Of a DNA stretch of 64,000 bases, positions 17,006-26,718 are shown piece by piece. The notes under the pieces were generated by a model that saw nothing but the letters and a program-made list of their open reading frames with translations, was not told the DNA's origin and did no database searches. Numbering within the stretch: the stretch's first letter is position 1; each line of letters starts with the position of its first letter. This DNA comes from Psychroserpens sp. SPM9 (GTDB taxonomy: Bacteria; Bacteroidota; Bacteroidia; Flavobacteriales; Flavobacteriaceae), in assembly GCF_025153525.1 (NCBI RefSeq), contig NZ_JANZNR010000001.1, positions 124,001 to 188,000 on the forward strand, read 5' to 3'. Made by a program: the position numbers and the translations under genes.

Positions 17006-17675
17006 AACCACCATCCTACTTGCGGAAGATGAGCCTGCTCTCGGACAAATAATTAAAGAGAGTCTTGAAACCAGAGACTTTAAAGTTTTACTCTGTGACA
17101 ATGGCGAAAAAGCTCTCGAGACCTACCAAAATCAAGCTCCTAAATTATTGGTTTTAGATGTAATGATGCCCAAAAAAGACGGCTTCACCTTAGCAAAGGA
17201 AATTAGAGCAATTGACGATCATATTCCTATTATATTTTTAACCGCTAAATCTCAAACACAAGATGTTGTTGAAGGCTTTAGTATTGGCGGAAACGACTAC
17301 CTAAAAAAACCGTTTAGCATGGAAGAATTGATTGTAAGAATCCATAATTTACTCCACAGAAAACAAGTTCAGGAAGCTTCAGAAATATTGAAAATCGGGA
17401 TGTATACATTTGACTTTCCGAAGCAACAATTAATTTACGATAACAATATAACAGCACTAACACACCGGGAAGCGCACTTGCTTTTTCATCTGATTAAAAA
17501 CAAAAATCAAGTCTTAGATCGTTCACTTATACTTAATAAACTCTGGAGAAATGACGATTTTTTCTCTGCCCGAAGCATGGACGTATTTATTAGTAAGTTG
17601 CGTAAAAAGCTAAGCCAAGATGACAGCATTCAAATTATAAATGTACGCGGATTTGGCTATAAACTTATTTGTTAG
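16998..17675 (+). CDS. OmpR/PhoB-type response regulator
   Basis: A 225-residue regulator. The receiver domain has acidic residues in AEDEPALG, phospho-acceptor Asp54 in LVLDVMMPKKDG, and the conserved Lys in YLKKPFS near residue 104. The C-terminal winged helix (about 125-225) ends with VRGFGYKL, typical of the Trans_reg_C domain. Overlap with the kinase gene makes it the cognate partner. Phased TTAA direct repeats in front of the kinase are its likely binding site. Confidence 0.96.
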   Translation: MSKTTILLAEDEPALGQIIKESLETRDFKVLLCDNGEKALETYQNQAPKLLVLDVMMPKKDGFTLAKEIRAIDDHIPIIFLTAKSQTQDVVEGFSIGGNDYLKKPFSMEELIVRIHNLLHRKQVQEASEILKIGMYTFDFPKQQLIYDNNITALTHREAHLLFHLIKNKNQVLDRSLILNKLWRNDDFFSARSMDVFISKLRKKLSQDDSIQIINVRGFGYKLIC

Positions 17676-17754
17676 ATTACAGACCTCCATTTTACTGCTA
17701 AGGTTTAAGAATTAGTGGCGCAATTTTTGTACTTTTCAAATCTATATATACTCT

Positions 17755-18537
17755 ATGACCTATCTTAGATTTCTGTTTTTAATCCTACCAGGCGTTCTAG
17801 TAGCACAAAGTCAAATTGGGCTTACTAAAATAGATTCTACAGTTCTAAAAGCAGATCAGGTTATAGCTATTGATAATTTTGAAACCACTTACTACACGGC
17901 TAACACTATTTTCTATAAAAAAGCTAAAGACCAAACCGCGGTCAACTACAGCAATGTGCAATTAGGAGTACCCACAACGGTCAATGTTTTTAATCCGCTT
18001 AAAATTAATTTGTTCTATCAAGACTTTAATACTGTCATTATATTAGATAATCGTCTTGCTGAAATCTTTAAAATTGATTTTAACACCAAACAACCTTATA
18101 AAAATATCTCGCACATTTCTACGGGTTATGACAATACGCTTTGGATTTTCAATCAAGATCTTCAACAGTTGCAGTTATATGATTATAAAACCGATAAAAT
18201 TAGAGCCACTACAGTGCCAGTGCAATCTCGAGTTTTAGATTTAAAAAGTGATTATAATTCCTGCTGGATGCTCACCGAAAAGTATTTATATCAATATACT
18301 TACTTCGGAAGCTTAATTTCTAAAATTGAAAATAAAGGCTATTCAGCATTAGCCATACACAATGAAAACATCATTCTTAAGGCAGAAAATTCCCTTTATT
18401 ATAAATCCAAAAAAAGCGAAACTATTATTCCGTTAAAGACACCAAAATTGTTAATAAATCAGTTTTTACTAACCAATGAAACCTTGTATATTTACGATTC
18501 TAAAATACTTCATAAATACCAACTAAAAATCGAATAA
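17755..18537 (+). CDS. Exported protein of unknown function (possible beta-propeller)
   Basis: A 260-residue protein with an N-terminal signal (LFLILPGVLVAQ). The rest is rich in short beta-like segments resembling propeller blades, such as FYQDFNTVIILDNRLAEIFKID and DNTLWIFNQDLQQLQLYDY taken in pieces. No catalytic residues are recognised. Its stop is 2 bp before the deoxynucleoside kinase start, so the two are co-transcribed; what links them functionally is not clear. Confidence 0.75.
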   Translation: MTYLRFLFLILPGVLVAQSQIGLTKIDSTVLKADQVIAIDNFETTYYTANTIFYKKAKDQTAVNYSNVQLGVPTTVNVFNPLKINLFYQDFNTVIILDNRLAEIFKIDFNTKQPYKNISHISTGYDNTLWIFNQDLQQLQLYDYKTDKIRATTVPVQSRVLDLKSDYNSCWMLTEKYLYQYTYFGSLISKIENKGYSALAIHNENIILKAENSLYYKSKKSETIIPLKTPKLLINQFLLTNETLYIYDSKILHKYQLKIE

Positions 18538-18539
18538 GT

Positions 18540-19154
18540 ATGCACGTTGCTGTCGCAGGAAATATTGGTGCTGGAAAAACCACACTCACAAAGTTACTAG
18601 CAAAACACTTTAAATGGGAGCCACAGTTAGAAGACGTTGTAGACAATCCTTATTTAGACGATTTTTACAATCAAATGGAGCGCTGGAGTTTTAATCTACA
18701 AGTCTATTTTTTGAATAGTAGGTTTCGACAGGTGTCACAAATTCGTCAAAGCGGAAAAGATATCATTCAAGATCGTACCATTTATGAAGATGCACATATT
18801 TTTGCTCCCAACCTGCATGCTATGGGTTTAATGACCAATCGCGATTTTGAAAATTACCGTTCCTTATTCGACTTAATGGAAAGTTTTGTAGAAGGTCCAG
18901 ACTTGCTCATTTATTTACGCAGTTCTATTCCTAATCTGGTATCGCAAATTCACAAAAGAGGACGTGATTACGAGAATACTATCAGTATTGATTATCTAAG
19001 TAGGTTAAATGAACGTTACGAGGCATGGATTACCAAATACGACAAAGGCAATTTACTGATTATTGATGTCGACAATTTAGATTTTGTGGCTAATCCTGAA
19101 GATCTTGGAGATATTATCAATAAGATTGATGCCCAAATCAACGGCCTATTTTAA
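18540..19154 (+). CDS. Deoxynucleoside kinase
   Basis: A 204-residue deoxynucleoside kinase of the deoxyadenosine/deoxyguanosine/deoxycytidine kinase family. The P-loop GNIGAGKTT is at residues 7-15, the family motif QDRTIYEDAHIF is near residue 78, and the LID-like segment RGRDYE is near residue 142. It phosphorylates salvaged deoxynucleosides in the cytosol. Which base is preferred cannot be read. The start is 2 bp after the preceding exported-protein gene, and the gene is convergent with the App1 protein. Confidence 0.93.
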   Translation: MHVAVAGNIGAGKTTLTKLLAKHFKWEPQLEDVVDNPYLDDFYNQMERWSFNLQVYFLNSRFRQVSQIRQSGKDIIQDRTIYEDAHIFAPNLHAMGLMTNRDFENYRSLFDLMESFVEGPDLLIYLRSSIPNLVSQIHKRGRDYENTISIDYLSRLNERYEAWITKYDKGNLLIIDVDNLDFVANPEDLGDIINKIDAQINGLF

Positions 19155-19163
19155 ACACAACTT

Positions 19164-20159
19164 TTAATGTATAAAGTGATTTTCGCGAGCATGTGCAATG
19201 GCTTGTTCACTATTATCAACCAGCAACACAGGAATTTGTTTGTAATCTTTAAATAAAGATCTAACACGCAGCATTTTCTTTTTATGTTTGACGCTTCTCA
19301 AATAGATGGCTGCAACTTGCGACGGAAATTCATTAGCAACATCCATATAAATATCGGCATCGCGTTCGCCACTATCGCCAATTAATATAAATTTTAATTT
19401 TGGATAGGCCTTCAGAATATTCACAATCTCAATATGTTTTTGAGGTCGATCTCCTGATTTCTTCTTAAAAATATCCTTAAAACTCCGCAATAAAATAGGT
19501 CCTTTAGGAAAGGTGTTTTGCTTCAGAAAAAACTCGAGATAGCGGTATAAATTCCACGGACTATGACTCACATAAAAAATAGGATTAGCAAGCTTACCTG
19601 TTGACCCTCTGTGCAATCTATGGTAAAAATCTGATGCGCCTTCTAAAGGAATTCGGCTAGCAGCACTTTTAAAAATACTGTTAAGCAACACTTTCCATTT
19701 TAGGGTAGACACCACACCTGTATGAAGAATAGTATCGTCAATATCACTTATAACACCAAACTCGGCATCGGGTGACGGAATTAACAATTCTCCTGGAAAG
19801 CGATTTGAATTCTGAATATGTCGTTTGATATTCACATCATTATAAGCTACTTCAAAATTCAACCAGCCTTCTTCATTAGCTAAAGCATTTAAACCTTCTA
19901 ATGGTTCGTCAACCTTAAAGTAACCATGATCATCGGTCATGGTCTTTAAAATGGTGCCGTTAGGTAATGTAATTTTGACTTCGGTGTGTTTGATTTCATC
20001 ACTCTCAAAACGTTTCCATGAATTGATAAACAAACCAAATAACCCTTTCTGTTCTAAATCTATAGTTTCATCTTCCAGGGCACGTCCACGCATATAAAAA
20101 TGAGTATCAGTACCATAACTTTGAAATGTAATAATTTGTAAAGGGTCTTTTTTAAACAC
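19164..20159 (-). CDS. App1-like phosphatase domain protein (DUF2183)
   Basis: A 331-residue protein with an App1 catalytic domain. Yeast App1 is a phosphatidate phosphatase of the HAD-like DxDxT class. The motif ISDIDDTILHTG is at about residues 138-149 (Asp139, Asp141, Thr143), followed by SHSPWNLY and IGDSGERDADIY. An N-terminal beta-rich region (residues about 1-125, VKITLPNGTILKTMTDDHG) precedes it. The protein is probably cytoplasmic; bacterial substrates are unproven. It ends 9 bp from the convergent kinase gene. Confidence 0.9.
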   Translation of the reverse strand: MFKKDPLQIITFQSYGTDTHFYMRGRALEDETIDLEQKGLFGLFINSWKRFESDEIKHTEVKITLPNGTILKTMTDDHGYFKVDEPLEGLNALANEEGWLNFEVAYNDVNIKRHIQNSNRFPGELLIPSPDAEFGVISDIDDTILHTGVVSTLKWKVLLNSIFKSAASRIPLEGASDFYHRLHRGSTGKLANPIFYVSHSPWNLYRYLEFFLKQNTFPKGPILLRSFKDIFKKKSGDRPQKHIEIVNILKAYPKLKFILIGDSGERDADIYMDVANEFPSQVAAIYLRSVKHKKKMLRVRSLFKDYKQIPVLLVDNSEQAIAHARENHFIH

Positions 20160-20209
20160 TAACCGTTGAAATTAGACCTTGAAGATACTAAAATCATAAA
20201 AAATAAGAC

Positions 20210-20734
20210 TTATAAATTGCTGTAATTGAGTTCAAGTTTGATAAGTTGCTCAATATCAGTCTTAATTTTTAATAACTGATTCATCAGTACATGATGTTCT
20301 GTTTTTAGAACACCTAAACTTTCTGTTAGATTGGCTTCTTTTTTTGAATCGGAATTGAGTTGGCAAAGTGAGCGTTCATGCTCTATATGACCCACACGAT
20401 GGTCTAAAGCATAAATTTTAGTCACAACTGATTTAAATTCTGATTTTAGTGTTGACATTTGATGTTTACATTGCGGAAGATTTGATATCAACGTGTCTAA
20501 AACAGTCTCAAAATTAAGGTTTGCTTTAGAATGCGCACAGCCTAAACGTTTGTTTCTAAGTTTGGCATCACATAAATTAACCCGATTAAAAACAATCACA
20601 CCGTCTTGTAAATTGTACTTCGGATGGTTGCGTTGGTCTGTTGCTACTTTTTCATGATGCATTTGGCATTGCACAATTTGAAAAGACCTAAGCGCTTCAA
20701 GTGTTTGTAGTATAGAATTACTGTGTTGCATTGT
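20210..20734 (-). CDS. Hypothetical helical (coiled-coil) protein
   Basis: A protein of about 174 residues beginning MQHSNSILQTLEALR. The reading frame is open for 25 more codons, but the first possible ATG there lies inside the upstream hppA terminator, so the start at 20734 is preferred. The second half is rich in Leu, Lys and Glu with heptad-like spacing, suggesting a coiled coil (about residues 75-170). Several Cys and His occur in the first half (LCDAKLRNKRLGCAH). I do not recognise a family. It stands alone, between App1 and hppA. Confidence 0.6.
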   Translation of the reverse strand, partial: TMQHSNSILQTLEALRSFQIVQCQMHHEKVATDQRNHPKYNLQDGVIVFNRVNLCDAKLRNKRLGCAHSKANLNFETVLDTLISNLPQCKHQMSTLKSEFKSVVTKIYALDHRVGHIEHERSLCQLNSDSKKEANLTESLGVLKTEHHVLMNQLLKIKTDIEQLIKLELNYSNL

Positions 20735-20797
20735 AACTATAAATGTACTGGAATGCAATGAATTCTCAATAGGTAAAAACACCTGTTTGTTAATCAT

Positions 20798-20826
20798 AAA
20801 AAAAGCCACGATGATCGTGGCTTTTT
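20798..20826 (-). terminator. Intrinsic terminator of hppA
   Basis: AAAAAGCCACG, loop ATGAT, CGTGGCTTTTT: a strong stem with A/T runs on both sides, about 20 bp past the hppA stop. Confidence 0.9.
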
Positions 20827-20846
20827 ATGTCGTATGTTAAGTAAAA

Positions 20847-23267
20847 TTATTCTTTAATAACTTCCATTTTTTTTATCACTTCCTTAGTACCATCTGCTGT
20901 AGTAGAAATGTTCTTTTCAAAAGCTTCTAATTTGGCATTCACCTCGGCTTCAGTACCTGTAAATGTTTCTTCTTTAGTAACTTCTTCACCATTTTCAACA
21001 GTCGTATAAGTAATGGTAGCTTCAGCTAAATCTTTAGACACTTCAATCGTTTGTTCAACGTTTTCAATCTCACTATCAACTAATACCGTTTCAGAAGTAT
21101 GTCCGCCTAAAATAGGAGCAATAACTAAACCGATTAAACACGTTAATTTAATTAAGATATTCATAGAAGGCCCAGAAGTATCTTTAAACGGGTCTCCAAC
21201 AGTATCACCAGTTACAGCAGCTTTATGAGCATCAGAACCTTTATAAGTCATTTCGCCATTAATTTCTACACCAGCTTCAAAAGATTTCTTAGCATTATCC
21301 CAGGCACCACCAGCATTATTTTGAAATATGGCCCACAATACACCAGAGACAGTCACACCAGCCATATAACCACCTAACATTTCAGCAATTGCAACATGAT
21401 TCATTCCAAATAACATGGGAACAAATGCGATGATAAGCGGAAATCCTATGGTTAATAAGCCTGGCAACATCATTTCTTTTAAAGACGCTTTCGTCGAAAT
21501 TGCTACACATTTATCATATTCTGGTTTCCCAGTACCTTCCATAATTCCTGGAATATCTCTAAACTGACGACGTACTTCGTGTACCATTTCCATGGCTGCT
21601 TTACCAACAGCATTCATAGCTAATGCAGAAAACACGACAGGCACCATTCCACCCACAAATAGCATAGCTAAAACTGGAGCTTTAAAGATGTTTATACCGT
21701 CAATTCCTGTAAATGTTACATAGGCAGCAAATAAGGCTAAAGATGTTAATGCCGCCGAAGCAATGGCAAATCCTTTTCCTGTAGCTGCTGTTGTATTACC
21801 AACCGAATCTAAAATATCGGTTCGTTCTCTAACGATAGGTTCTTGTTCGCTCATTTCGGCAATTCCACCTGCGTTATCAGAAATTGGCCCGAAAGCATCA
21901 ATCGCTAATTGCATTGCCGTCGTCGCCATCATCGCTGAGGCTGCTAATGCTACACCATAAAATCCTGCAAATGCATAAGAGGCCCAAATCGCTCCTGCAA
22001 ATAATAATACCGAAGGGAATGTAGAAATCATACCCGTTGCTAAACCTGCAATGATATTAGTACCAGCACCAGTAGACGATTGTTGTACAATTTTTAAGAT
22101 TGGCTTTTTTCCTAATCCAGTATAGTATTCGGTTACTGAAGAGATAACAGCACCAACAAATAAACCAACTAAAGTGGCATAAAATACACGCATTGAAGAA
22201 ATCTCCTGTAGACCTTCTCCGAAGAAATTCATCTTCATAGTTTCAGGAAGCATCCAAACCACTAAACCAAAACAAGACACTGCAACCAAAATAATAGAGG
22301 TCCAGTTTCCTACATTTAAAGCGCCCATTACCTGAGCTTCTTTAGCATCGTTATCTTTGATTTTTACCAGCATGGTTCCGATAACAGAAATAATAATTCC
22401 TGCTCCAGCAATCGCCATTGGTAATAAGATAGGACCAATCCCTCCAAACGCATCAGAAATAGAGCCGCCCATATCTTTAATCACATAATTCCCAAGAACC
22501 ATTGCAGCTAAAACTGTAGCCACATAAGATCCGAATAAATCGGCTCCCATTCCTGCAACATCACCTACATTATCACCTACGTTATCTGCAATTGTAGCAG
22601 GATTACGAGGATCATCCTCAGGAATTCCAGCTTCAACTTTACCAACTAAATCAGCTCCAACATCGGCCGCTTTTGTATAAATTCCACCACCAACACGGGC
22701 AAATAATGCGATAGATTCTGCACCAAGAGAAAACCCGGCAAGTGTTTCTAATACGATGGTCATATCGGCAGTTGTAGTCCAAGAACCATCCATAAAGTAA
22801 TTAAAGAATATGATAAAAAATGCTGTTAAACCTAAAACCGCTAAACCAGCAACTCCAAGGCCCATTACAGTACCACCACCAAAAGAAATTTTAAGCGCGT
22901 TAGGCAGGCTTGTACGAGCCGCTTGCGTTGTTCTTACGTTGGTTTTGGTTGCTATTTTCATTCCGATATTTCCTGCATAAGCTGAAAATACAGCTCCAAA
23001 AATAAAGGCTATTACAATAAGCCAATGTGTTGTTTCAACGACCTGAGAAACTATAAAAAGTAAAACACTGACGATCACTACAAAAATAGCTAGTAGTCTA
23101 TATTCAGCATTTAAAAAGGCTAAAGCGCCTTCGTAGATATGATCTGAAATTTCTTTCATTTTACCATCTCCAGCATCTTGTTTCATAACCCATGATTTTT
23201 TGATAACCATGTAAATTAATCCTAAAAACGCCAAAGCTATTGGCATGTAAATCATTAGTGATTCCAT
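20847..23267 (-). CDS. hppA: Membrane-bound ion-pumping pyrophosphatase
   Basis: An 806-residue membrane pyrophosphatase that couples PPi hydrolysis to ion export. About 16 TM segments are expected. The catalytic signature [19 protein letters not shown] is at residues 218-236. [10 protein letters not shown] has Ala where K+-independent enzymes have Lys, so this is the K+-dependent class. The TM6 position that is Glu246 in the Thermotoga Na+ pump is Gly246 here (ADLFGSYV), while a Glu appears at residue 184 in TM5 ([10 protein letters not shown]). This relocation is associated with Flavobacterium-type H+ pumps. A soluble acidic tail of about 75 residues follows the last TM segment. Next to soluble ppa. 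Confidence 0.96.
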   Translation of the reverse strand: MESLMIYMPIALAFLGLIYMVIKKSWVMKQDAGDGKMKEISDHIYEGALAFLNAEYRLLAIFVVIVSVLLFIVSQVVETTHWLIVIAFIFGAVFSAYAGNIGMKIATKTNVRTTQAARTSLPNALKISFGGGTVMGLGVAGLAVLGLTAFFIIFFNYFMDGSWTTTADMTIVLETLAGFSLGAESIALFARVGGGIYTKAADVGADLVGKVEAGIPEDDPRNPATIADNVGDNVGDVAGMGADLFGSYVATVLAAMVLGNYVIKDMGGSISDAFGGIGPILLPMAIAGAGIIISVIGTMLVKIKDNDAKEAQVMGALNVGNWTSIILVAVSCFGLVVWMLPETMKMNFFGEGLQEISSMRVFYATLVGLFVGAVISSVTEYYTGLGKKPILKIVQQSSTGAGTNIIAGLATGMISTFPSVLLFAGAIWASYAFAGFYGVALAASAMMATTAMQLAIDAFGPISDNAGGIAEMSEQEPIVRERTDILDSVGNTTAATGKGFAIASAALTSLALFAAYVTFTGIDGINIFKAPVLAMLFVGGMVPVVFSALAMNAVGKAAMEMVHEVRRQFRDIPGIMEGTGKPEYDKCVAISTKASLKEMMLPGLLTIGFPLIIAFVPMLFGMNHVAIAEMLGGYMAGVTVSGVLWAIFQNNAGGAWDNAKKSFEAGVEINGEMTYKGSDAHKAAVTGDTVGDPFKDTSGPSMNILIKLTCLIGLVIAPILGGHTSETVLVDSEIENVEQTIEVSKDLAEATITYTTVENGEEVTKEETFTGTEAEVNAKLEAFEKNISTTADGTKEVIKKMEVIKE

Positions 23268-23327
23268 ATAATAAATGTATTTGATTAGTTATTTAGCGCG
23301 GTAAAAGTAGTGAAAACGATTAAAACT

Positions 23328-23358
23328 AAAAAACCCTACGATTTTTAACACGTAGGAC
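23328..23358 (-). terminator. Intrinsic terminator of ppa
   Basis: The minus strand has TCCTACG, an 11-nt loop, CGTAGGG and a T6 tract, 24 bp after the ppa stop. Confidence 0.8.
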
Positions 23359-23381
23359 TTGATTTTTAAGTTTTTATTTTC

Positions 23382-23909
23382 TTAGATGGTAAAATCACCG
23401 TTTGTTTTATGCTCACTGTTTTCATAGCGATCTATACATTTGTTAAGAATAGCGTAGGCTTCTTTTGCATCGCCCCAACCACCAACATCAACTTTCTTCT
23501 TTTCTAAGTCTTTATACACTTGAAAAAAGTGTGTAATTTCTTTTTTTCTATGCGGATTTAAATCGGTAATATCATTATAACTATTCCAGATTGGATCGGT
23601 AACAGGGACACAAATTAATTTTTCATCGGGTCCTTTTTCATCAGCCATATGAAAAACACCAATAGGCTTTACTTCCATTACACACATAGGAAAGGTCGGT
23701 TCGGTTCCCATAACTAATACATCTAAAGGATCTCCATCTAATGCCAAAGTCTCTGGAATAAATCCATAATCTCCAGGATACATCATTGAAGAAAACAACA
23801 TACGGTCAAAACGTATTTTGTTAAGTTCAAAATCGTACTCATACTTATTTCGGCTACCTTTTGGTATCTCTATTAATACATCAAATGTTAATTTTCCTGT
23901 TGCTGTCAT
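23382..23909 (-). CDS. ppa: Soluble inorganic pyrophosphatase (family I)
   Basis: A 175-residue family I pyrophosphatase, hydrolysing cytosolic PPi. Family motifs visible are IEIPKGSRNKYE near the N-terminus, MYPGDYGFIPET, and the metal-binding DGDPLDVLVM. Codons upstream of the ATG at 23909 remain open for another 19 residues but include the predicted promoter, so the shorter start is correct. The gene lies immediately upstream of hppA, separated by a terminator, so the two PPi-consuming enzymes are neighbours but independently expressed. Confidence 0.95.
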   Translation of the reverse strand: MTATGKLTFDVLIEIPKGSRNKYEYDFELNKIRFDRMLFSSMMYPGDYGFIPETLALDGDPLDVLVMGTEPTFPMCVMEVKPIGVFHMADEKGPDEKLICVPVTDPIWNSYNDITDLNPHRKKEITHFFQVYKDLEKKKVDVGGWGDAKEAYAILNKCIDRYENSEHKTNGDFTI

Positions 23910-23936
23910 ATTTTTTATTCTCTTAATTTCGGGCTG

Positions 23937-23966
23937 CAAAGATAATGTAATGTTTGGGTTTAACAA
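23937..23966 (-). promoter_or_regulatory. Promoter of ppa (full Bacteroidota consensus)
   Basis: The minus strand has TTG (23966-23964), exactly 19 bp of spacer, then TATCTTTG (23944-23937). It matches both the -33 TTG and the -7 TAnnTTTG elements and starts transcription about 20 nt before the ATG. Confidence 0.8.
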
Positions 23967-24091
23967 TTCAATAATTAAATCATTTAACTATTACATAATA
24001 TAATACTAAAAGTACAATTAGAATTGCTTATCTTGGTTAAGTAACATTATAGTCAAAAATAGACCTGTATTTAGATTAACTCTAGAAATCA

Positions 24092-25372
24092 ATGAGTACA
24101 AAAATAGGATTAAAAGAAGCCATTTCTATTGGTATTGGTGGGATGGTTGGTGGTGGAATTTTTGCAGTTCTCGGCTTGGCTGTGGCTTTAGCAAATGGTG
24201 GCACACCTGTTTCTTTTTTGATTGCCGGCCTTATTGCTTTTATCACTTCCTACAGCTATGTTAAATTATCACTAAGCTATCCCGACCGAGGCGGAACTGT
24301 AAAATTTATAAATCAGGGATTTGGTGTTGGAGTGTTTAGTGGCGGAATCAACAATTTATTATGGGTGAGTTATATTATCATGTTAGCATTGTACGCCTCT
24401 GCTTTTGGCTCTTATGCTCCTAATTTATTTCAAATCACAAGTGATAAAATCATAGATTCTCACATTTATGCGACGGTAATTGTAATATTAGCAACAGCCA
24501 TCAATTATTATAGTATTTCTGTTGTAGGAAAAATTGAATCATATGCAGTGGTAATAAAACTGGTTATTTTATTAGCCTTTGTGGGATTTGGTTTGTACGG
24601 TCTTTTTGGGAATCCACACCTAGAACAATTGTCTCCAGAACATTGGGAATCTCCCTTTAAATTACTCACAGCAGGAATGGTCATCTTTGTGGCTTATGAA
24701 GGCTTTGAACTAATTGCAAATGCCGCACCTGATATAAAAAACCCTAAAGTTAATATTCCACGTGCATATTATTGGTCTGTTATTTTTGTAATATGCTTAT
24801 ACATTGTTATTGCAGCAATTACTGTTGGCTCTTTAGAGTTTAGTCAAATTGCCAGCGCTCAAGATTATGTGCTAGCAGAAGCAGCTAAACCAATGCTAGG
24901 GAAAATTGGGTTTACAGTAATTACAATTGCGGCCTTAATTTCTACCTTTTCGGCCATAAATGCCTCGCTCTATGGTGGTAGTAGAGTGAACTATGAAATT
25001 GCCGAAGATGATGAATTACCAAAAGAATTTACTCGTAAATTATGGAATCAACCCATTGGTTTAGGAATCACCGCTGTTGCTACTATAGTCTTAGTAAATA
25101 CACTGAAACTTGAAAGTATTTCAACAGCAGGAAGTGTTGGCTTTTTATTAATATTCGCAGTAGTTAATGTGACAGGTTACAAACTATCCCATGACATTGG
25201 CGCAAAAAAAAGCATTCCGCTTCTTGGCGCTTTATTTTGTTTTATTGCCATGGTCGCTTTACTTGTTCAACACTTTTCGGTTAGTCCCTCCGATGTTTAT
25301 ATTGCTCTAGGGATTATTAGCTCTTGCTTTGTCATGGAGTACTTTTACAAAAAAATAGAGCCTAAAAAATGA
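24092..25372 (+). CDS. APC family amino acid permease
   Basis: A 426-residue integral membrane transporter of the amino acid-polyamine-organocation family with about 12 TM segments. The first helix has the APC signature KEAISIGIGGMVGGGIF, including the broken-helix Gly-rich segment that binds substrate amine and carboxylate. TM6 contains VAYEGFELIANAAPDI. The substrate is not predictable from the sequence. The gene is divergent from ppa and seems to stand alone. Confidence 0.92.
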   Translation: MSTKIGLKEAISIGIGGMVGGGIFAVLGLAVALANGGTPVSFLIAGLIAFITSYSYVKLSLSYPDRGGTVKFINQGFGVGVFSGGINNLLWVSYIIMLALYASAFGSYAPNLFQITSDKIIDSHIYATVIVILATAINYYSISVVGKIESYAVVIKLVILLAFVGFGLYGLFGNPHLEQLSPEHWESPFKLLTAGMVIFVAYEGFELIANAAPDIKNPKVNIPRAYYWSVIFVICLYIVIAAITVGSLEFSQIASAQDYVLAEAAKPMLGKIGFTVITIAALISTFSAINASLYGGSRVNYEIAEDDELPKEFTRKLWNQPIGLGITAVATIVLVNTLKLESISTAGSVGFLLIFAVVNVTGYKLSHDIGAKKSIPLLGALFCFIAMVALLVQHFSVSPSDVYIALGIISSCFVMEYFYKKIEPKK

Positions 25373-25529
25373 TTATGTCACCATTGATGATCTAACCTGA
25401 ATACAGCTAAATATTACAAACTGATTTTCAGCCACTTCACTTTACAGAACAAAAACGTAATTCAACCCAATCTTTTCCTATATCTAAAATAAATATTGTT
25501 ACTTGTTAAGTAATCAATTATTTAATATT

Positions 25530-26375
25530 ATGCTACGTCATATAAAAACGGTCATTTCTATTCTTAAAGAAAGAGAGCATCCATTAAAAATTATTTGGGC
25601 CTATGTGCTCTTACGTACGGGATTGAATAGATATGTAAAAATTAAGCAGAATGGTTACAAAATAAATCTTTCGCAATCAAACTTGGCAATTACATTATTT
25701 GGAAACAAAAATTACGGCCATGAAGATGAAGGCTTTTTACGTAAAACACTAAAGCCAAATGACACCTATATAGATGTTGGCGCAAATATTGGCACATTGG
25801 TACTTACGGGTGCTATCTGTGTTGGAAATGAAGGCAAAGTGATTGGTATTGAAGCACACCCTAATACGTTTAATGTTTTACAAGCTAATGTTAATTTAAA
25901 TAGTTTTAATAATATTAAGCTCATTAATTCTGCTGTTGGAAACGAAAAAGGCACACTTCATTTTAGTGATGCAAAATCTGATGATTCTAATAAAATACTT
26001 TTAAACTCTGATGAAGGCGTTAAAGTAGCTGTGAACACCTTAGATATGTTATTAAAAGAAATCAAACATATCGACCTATTAAAAATTGATGTGGAAGGTT
26101 TTGAAAAGCAAGTTTTTGAAGGCGCTACTCAAACTTTAAATAAAACGTCTTTAATCTACTTTGAATCTTTTGAACGAAATTTCACAAATTACAATTACCA
26201 CACTGGTGATCTTATTAAATTACTAAATGATTCTGGTTTTTTCGTGTATAAAATGATCAACCTCCAGCAATTACAGTTATTAGATATTAATTACAAATCT
26301 GAAATATGTGAAAATCTTGTTGCAACCAAACACGCTTCTAGTTTAGAAAACACCTATAATTTTGAAATAATTTAA
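25530..26375 (+). CDS. FkbM family methyltransferase
   Basis: A SAM-dependent methyltransferase of about 281 residues. The FkbM fold shows the SAM-binding motif DTYIDVGANIGT in the first half and the typical IDLLKIDVEGFEKQVFEGA in the second. FkbM enzymes mostly O-methylate sugars or natural products. A longer open frame begins at a TTG at 25503, but the ATG at 25530 gives the usual start. Its stop overlaps the ATG of the next small gene (TAATG), implying co-transcription. Confidence 0.9.
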   Translation: MLRHIKTVISILKEREHPLKIIWAYVLLRTGLNRYVKIKQNGYKINLSQSNLAITLFGNKNYGHEDEGFLRKTLKPNDTYIDVGANIGTLVLTGAICVGNEGKVIGIEAHPNTFNVLQANVNLNSFNNIKLINSAVGNEKGTLHFSDAKSDDSNKILLNSDEGVKVAVNTLDMLLKEIKHIDLLKIDVEGFEKQVFEGATQTLNKTSLIYFESFERNFTNYNYHTGDLIKLLNDSGFFVYKMINLQQLQLLDINYKSEICENLVATKHASSLENTYNFEII

Positions 26376-26718
26376 TGAACAACGCAAAACTCAAATCGAC
26401 ACTCGATTGGTGGGAATCAAAACGAATTTATTTAATGTTCTTGTTGGCTTATCGGGCTTTATCGCTATACATTTAACCGGAATGTTTGAATTTATTGCCT
26501 TTGAATTACTAGGTATTTTAGCTTGGGGAATTCTAGCAAATATTCTATTTTCAACGGGTATTCTTATCGAACTTTTAAACGAGTATTACTTCAACGGAAC
26601 ACTAAAATTACAGCATTTAAGATGGCTATTTTTTATTTTAGGCACACTCCTCTATTGTTATGTAACCTTTAGCTATGCTGTATTTTACTACTCGCCTTTT
26701 ATAGATTTTTTAATCTAG
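26375..26718 (+). pseudogene. Small membrane protein gene with a frameshift near its 5' end
   Basis: The ATG at 26375 overlaps the FkbM stop and encodes MNNAKLKSTLDWWESKRIYL, but this frame stops after about 33 codons. The +1 frame then continues as NVLVGLSGFIAIHLTGMF through three hydrophobic segments to a stop at 26718. Adding one T to the run TATTTAATG near 26430 joins them into a single protein of about 114 residues reading DWWESKRIYFNVLVGLSGF, a start typical of small flavobacterial membrane proteins. Either the gene is inactivated by a 1-bp deletion, or the base is a sequencing error, or translation begins at a TTG at 26407. The stop shares the palindrome CTAG with the convergent DUF5686 gene. 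Confidence 0.7.

Noticed and set aside
20735-20809. Longer N-terminus for the hypothetical protein at 20210
   Set aside because: The extra start lies inside the hppA terminator hairpin; the ATG at 20734 is more plausible.
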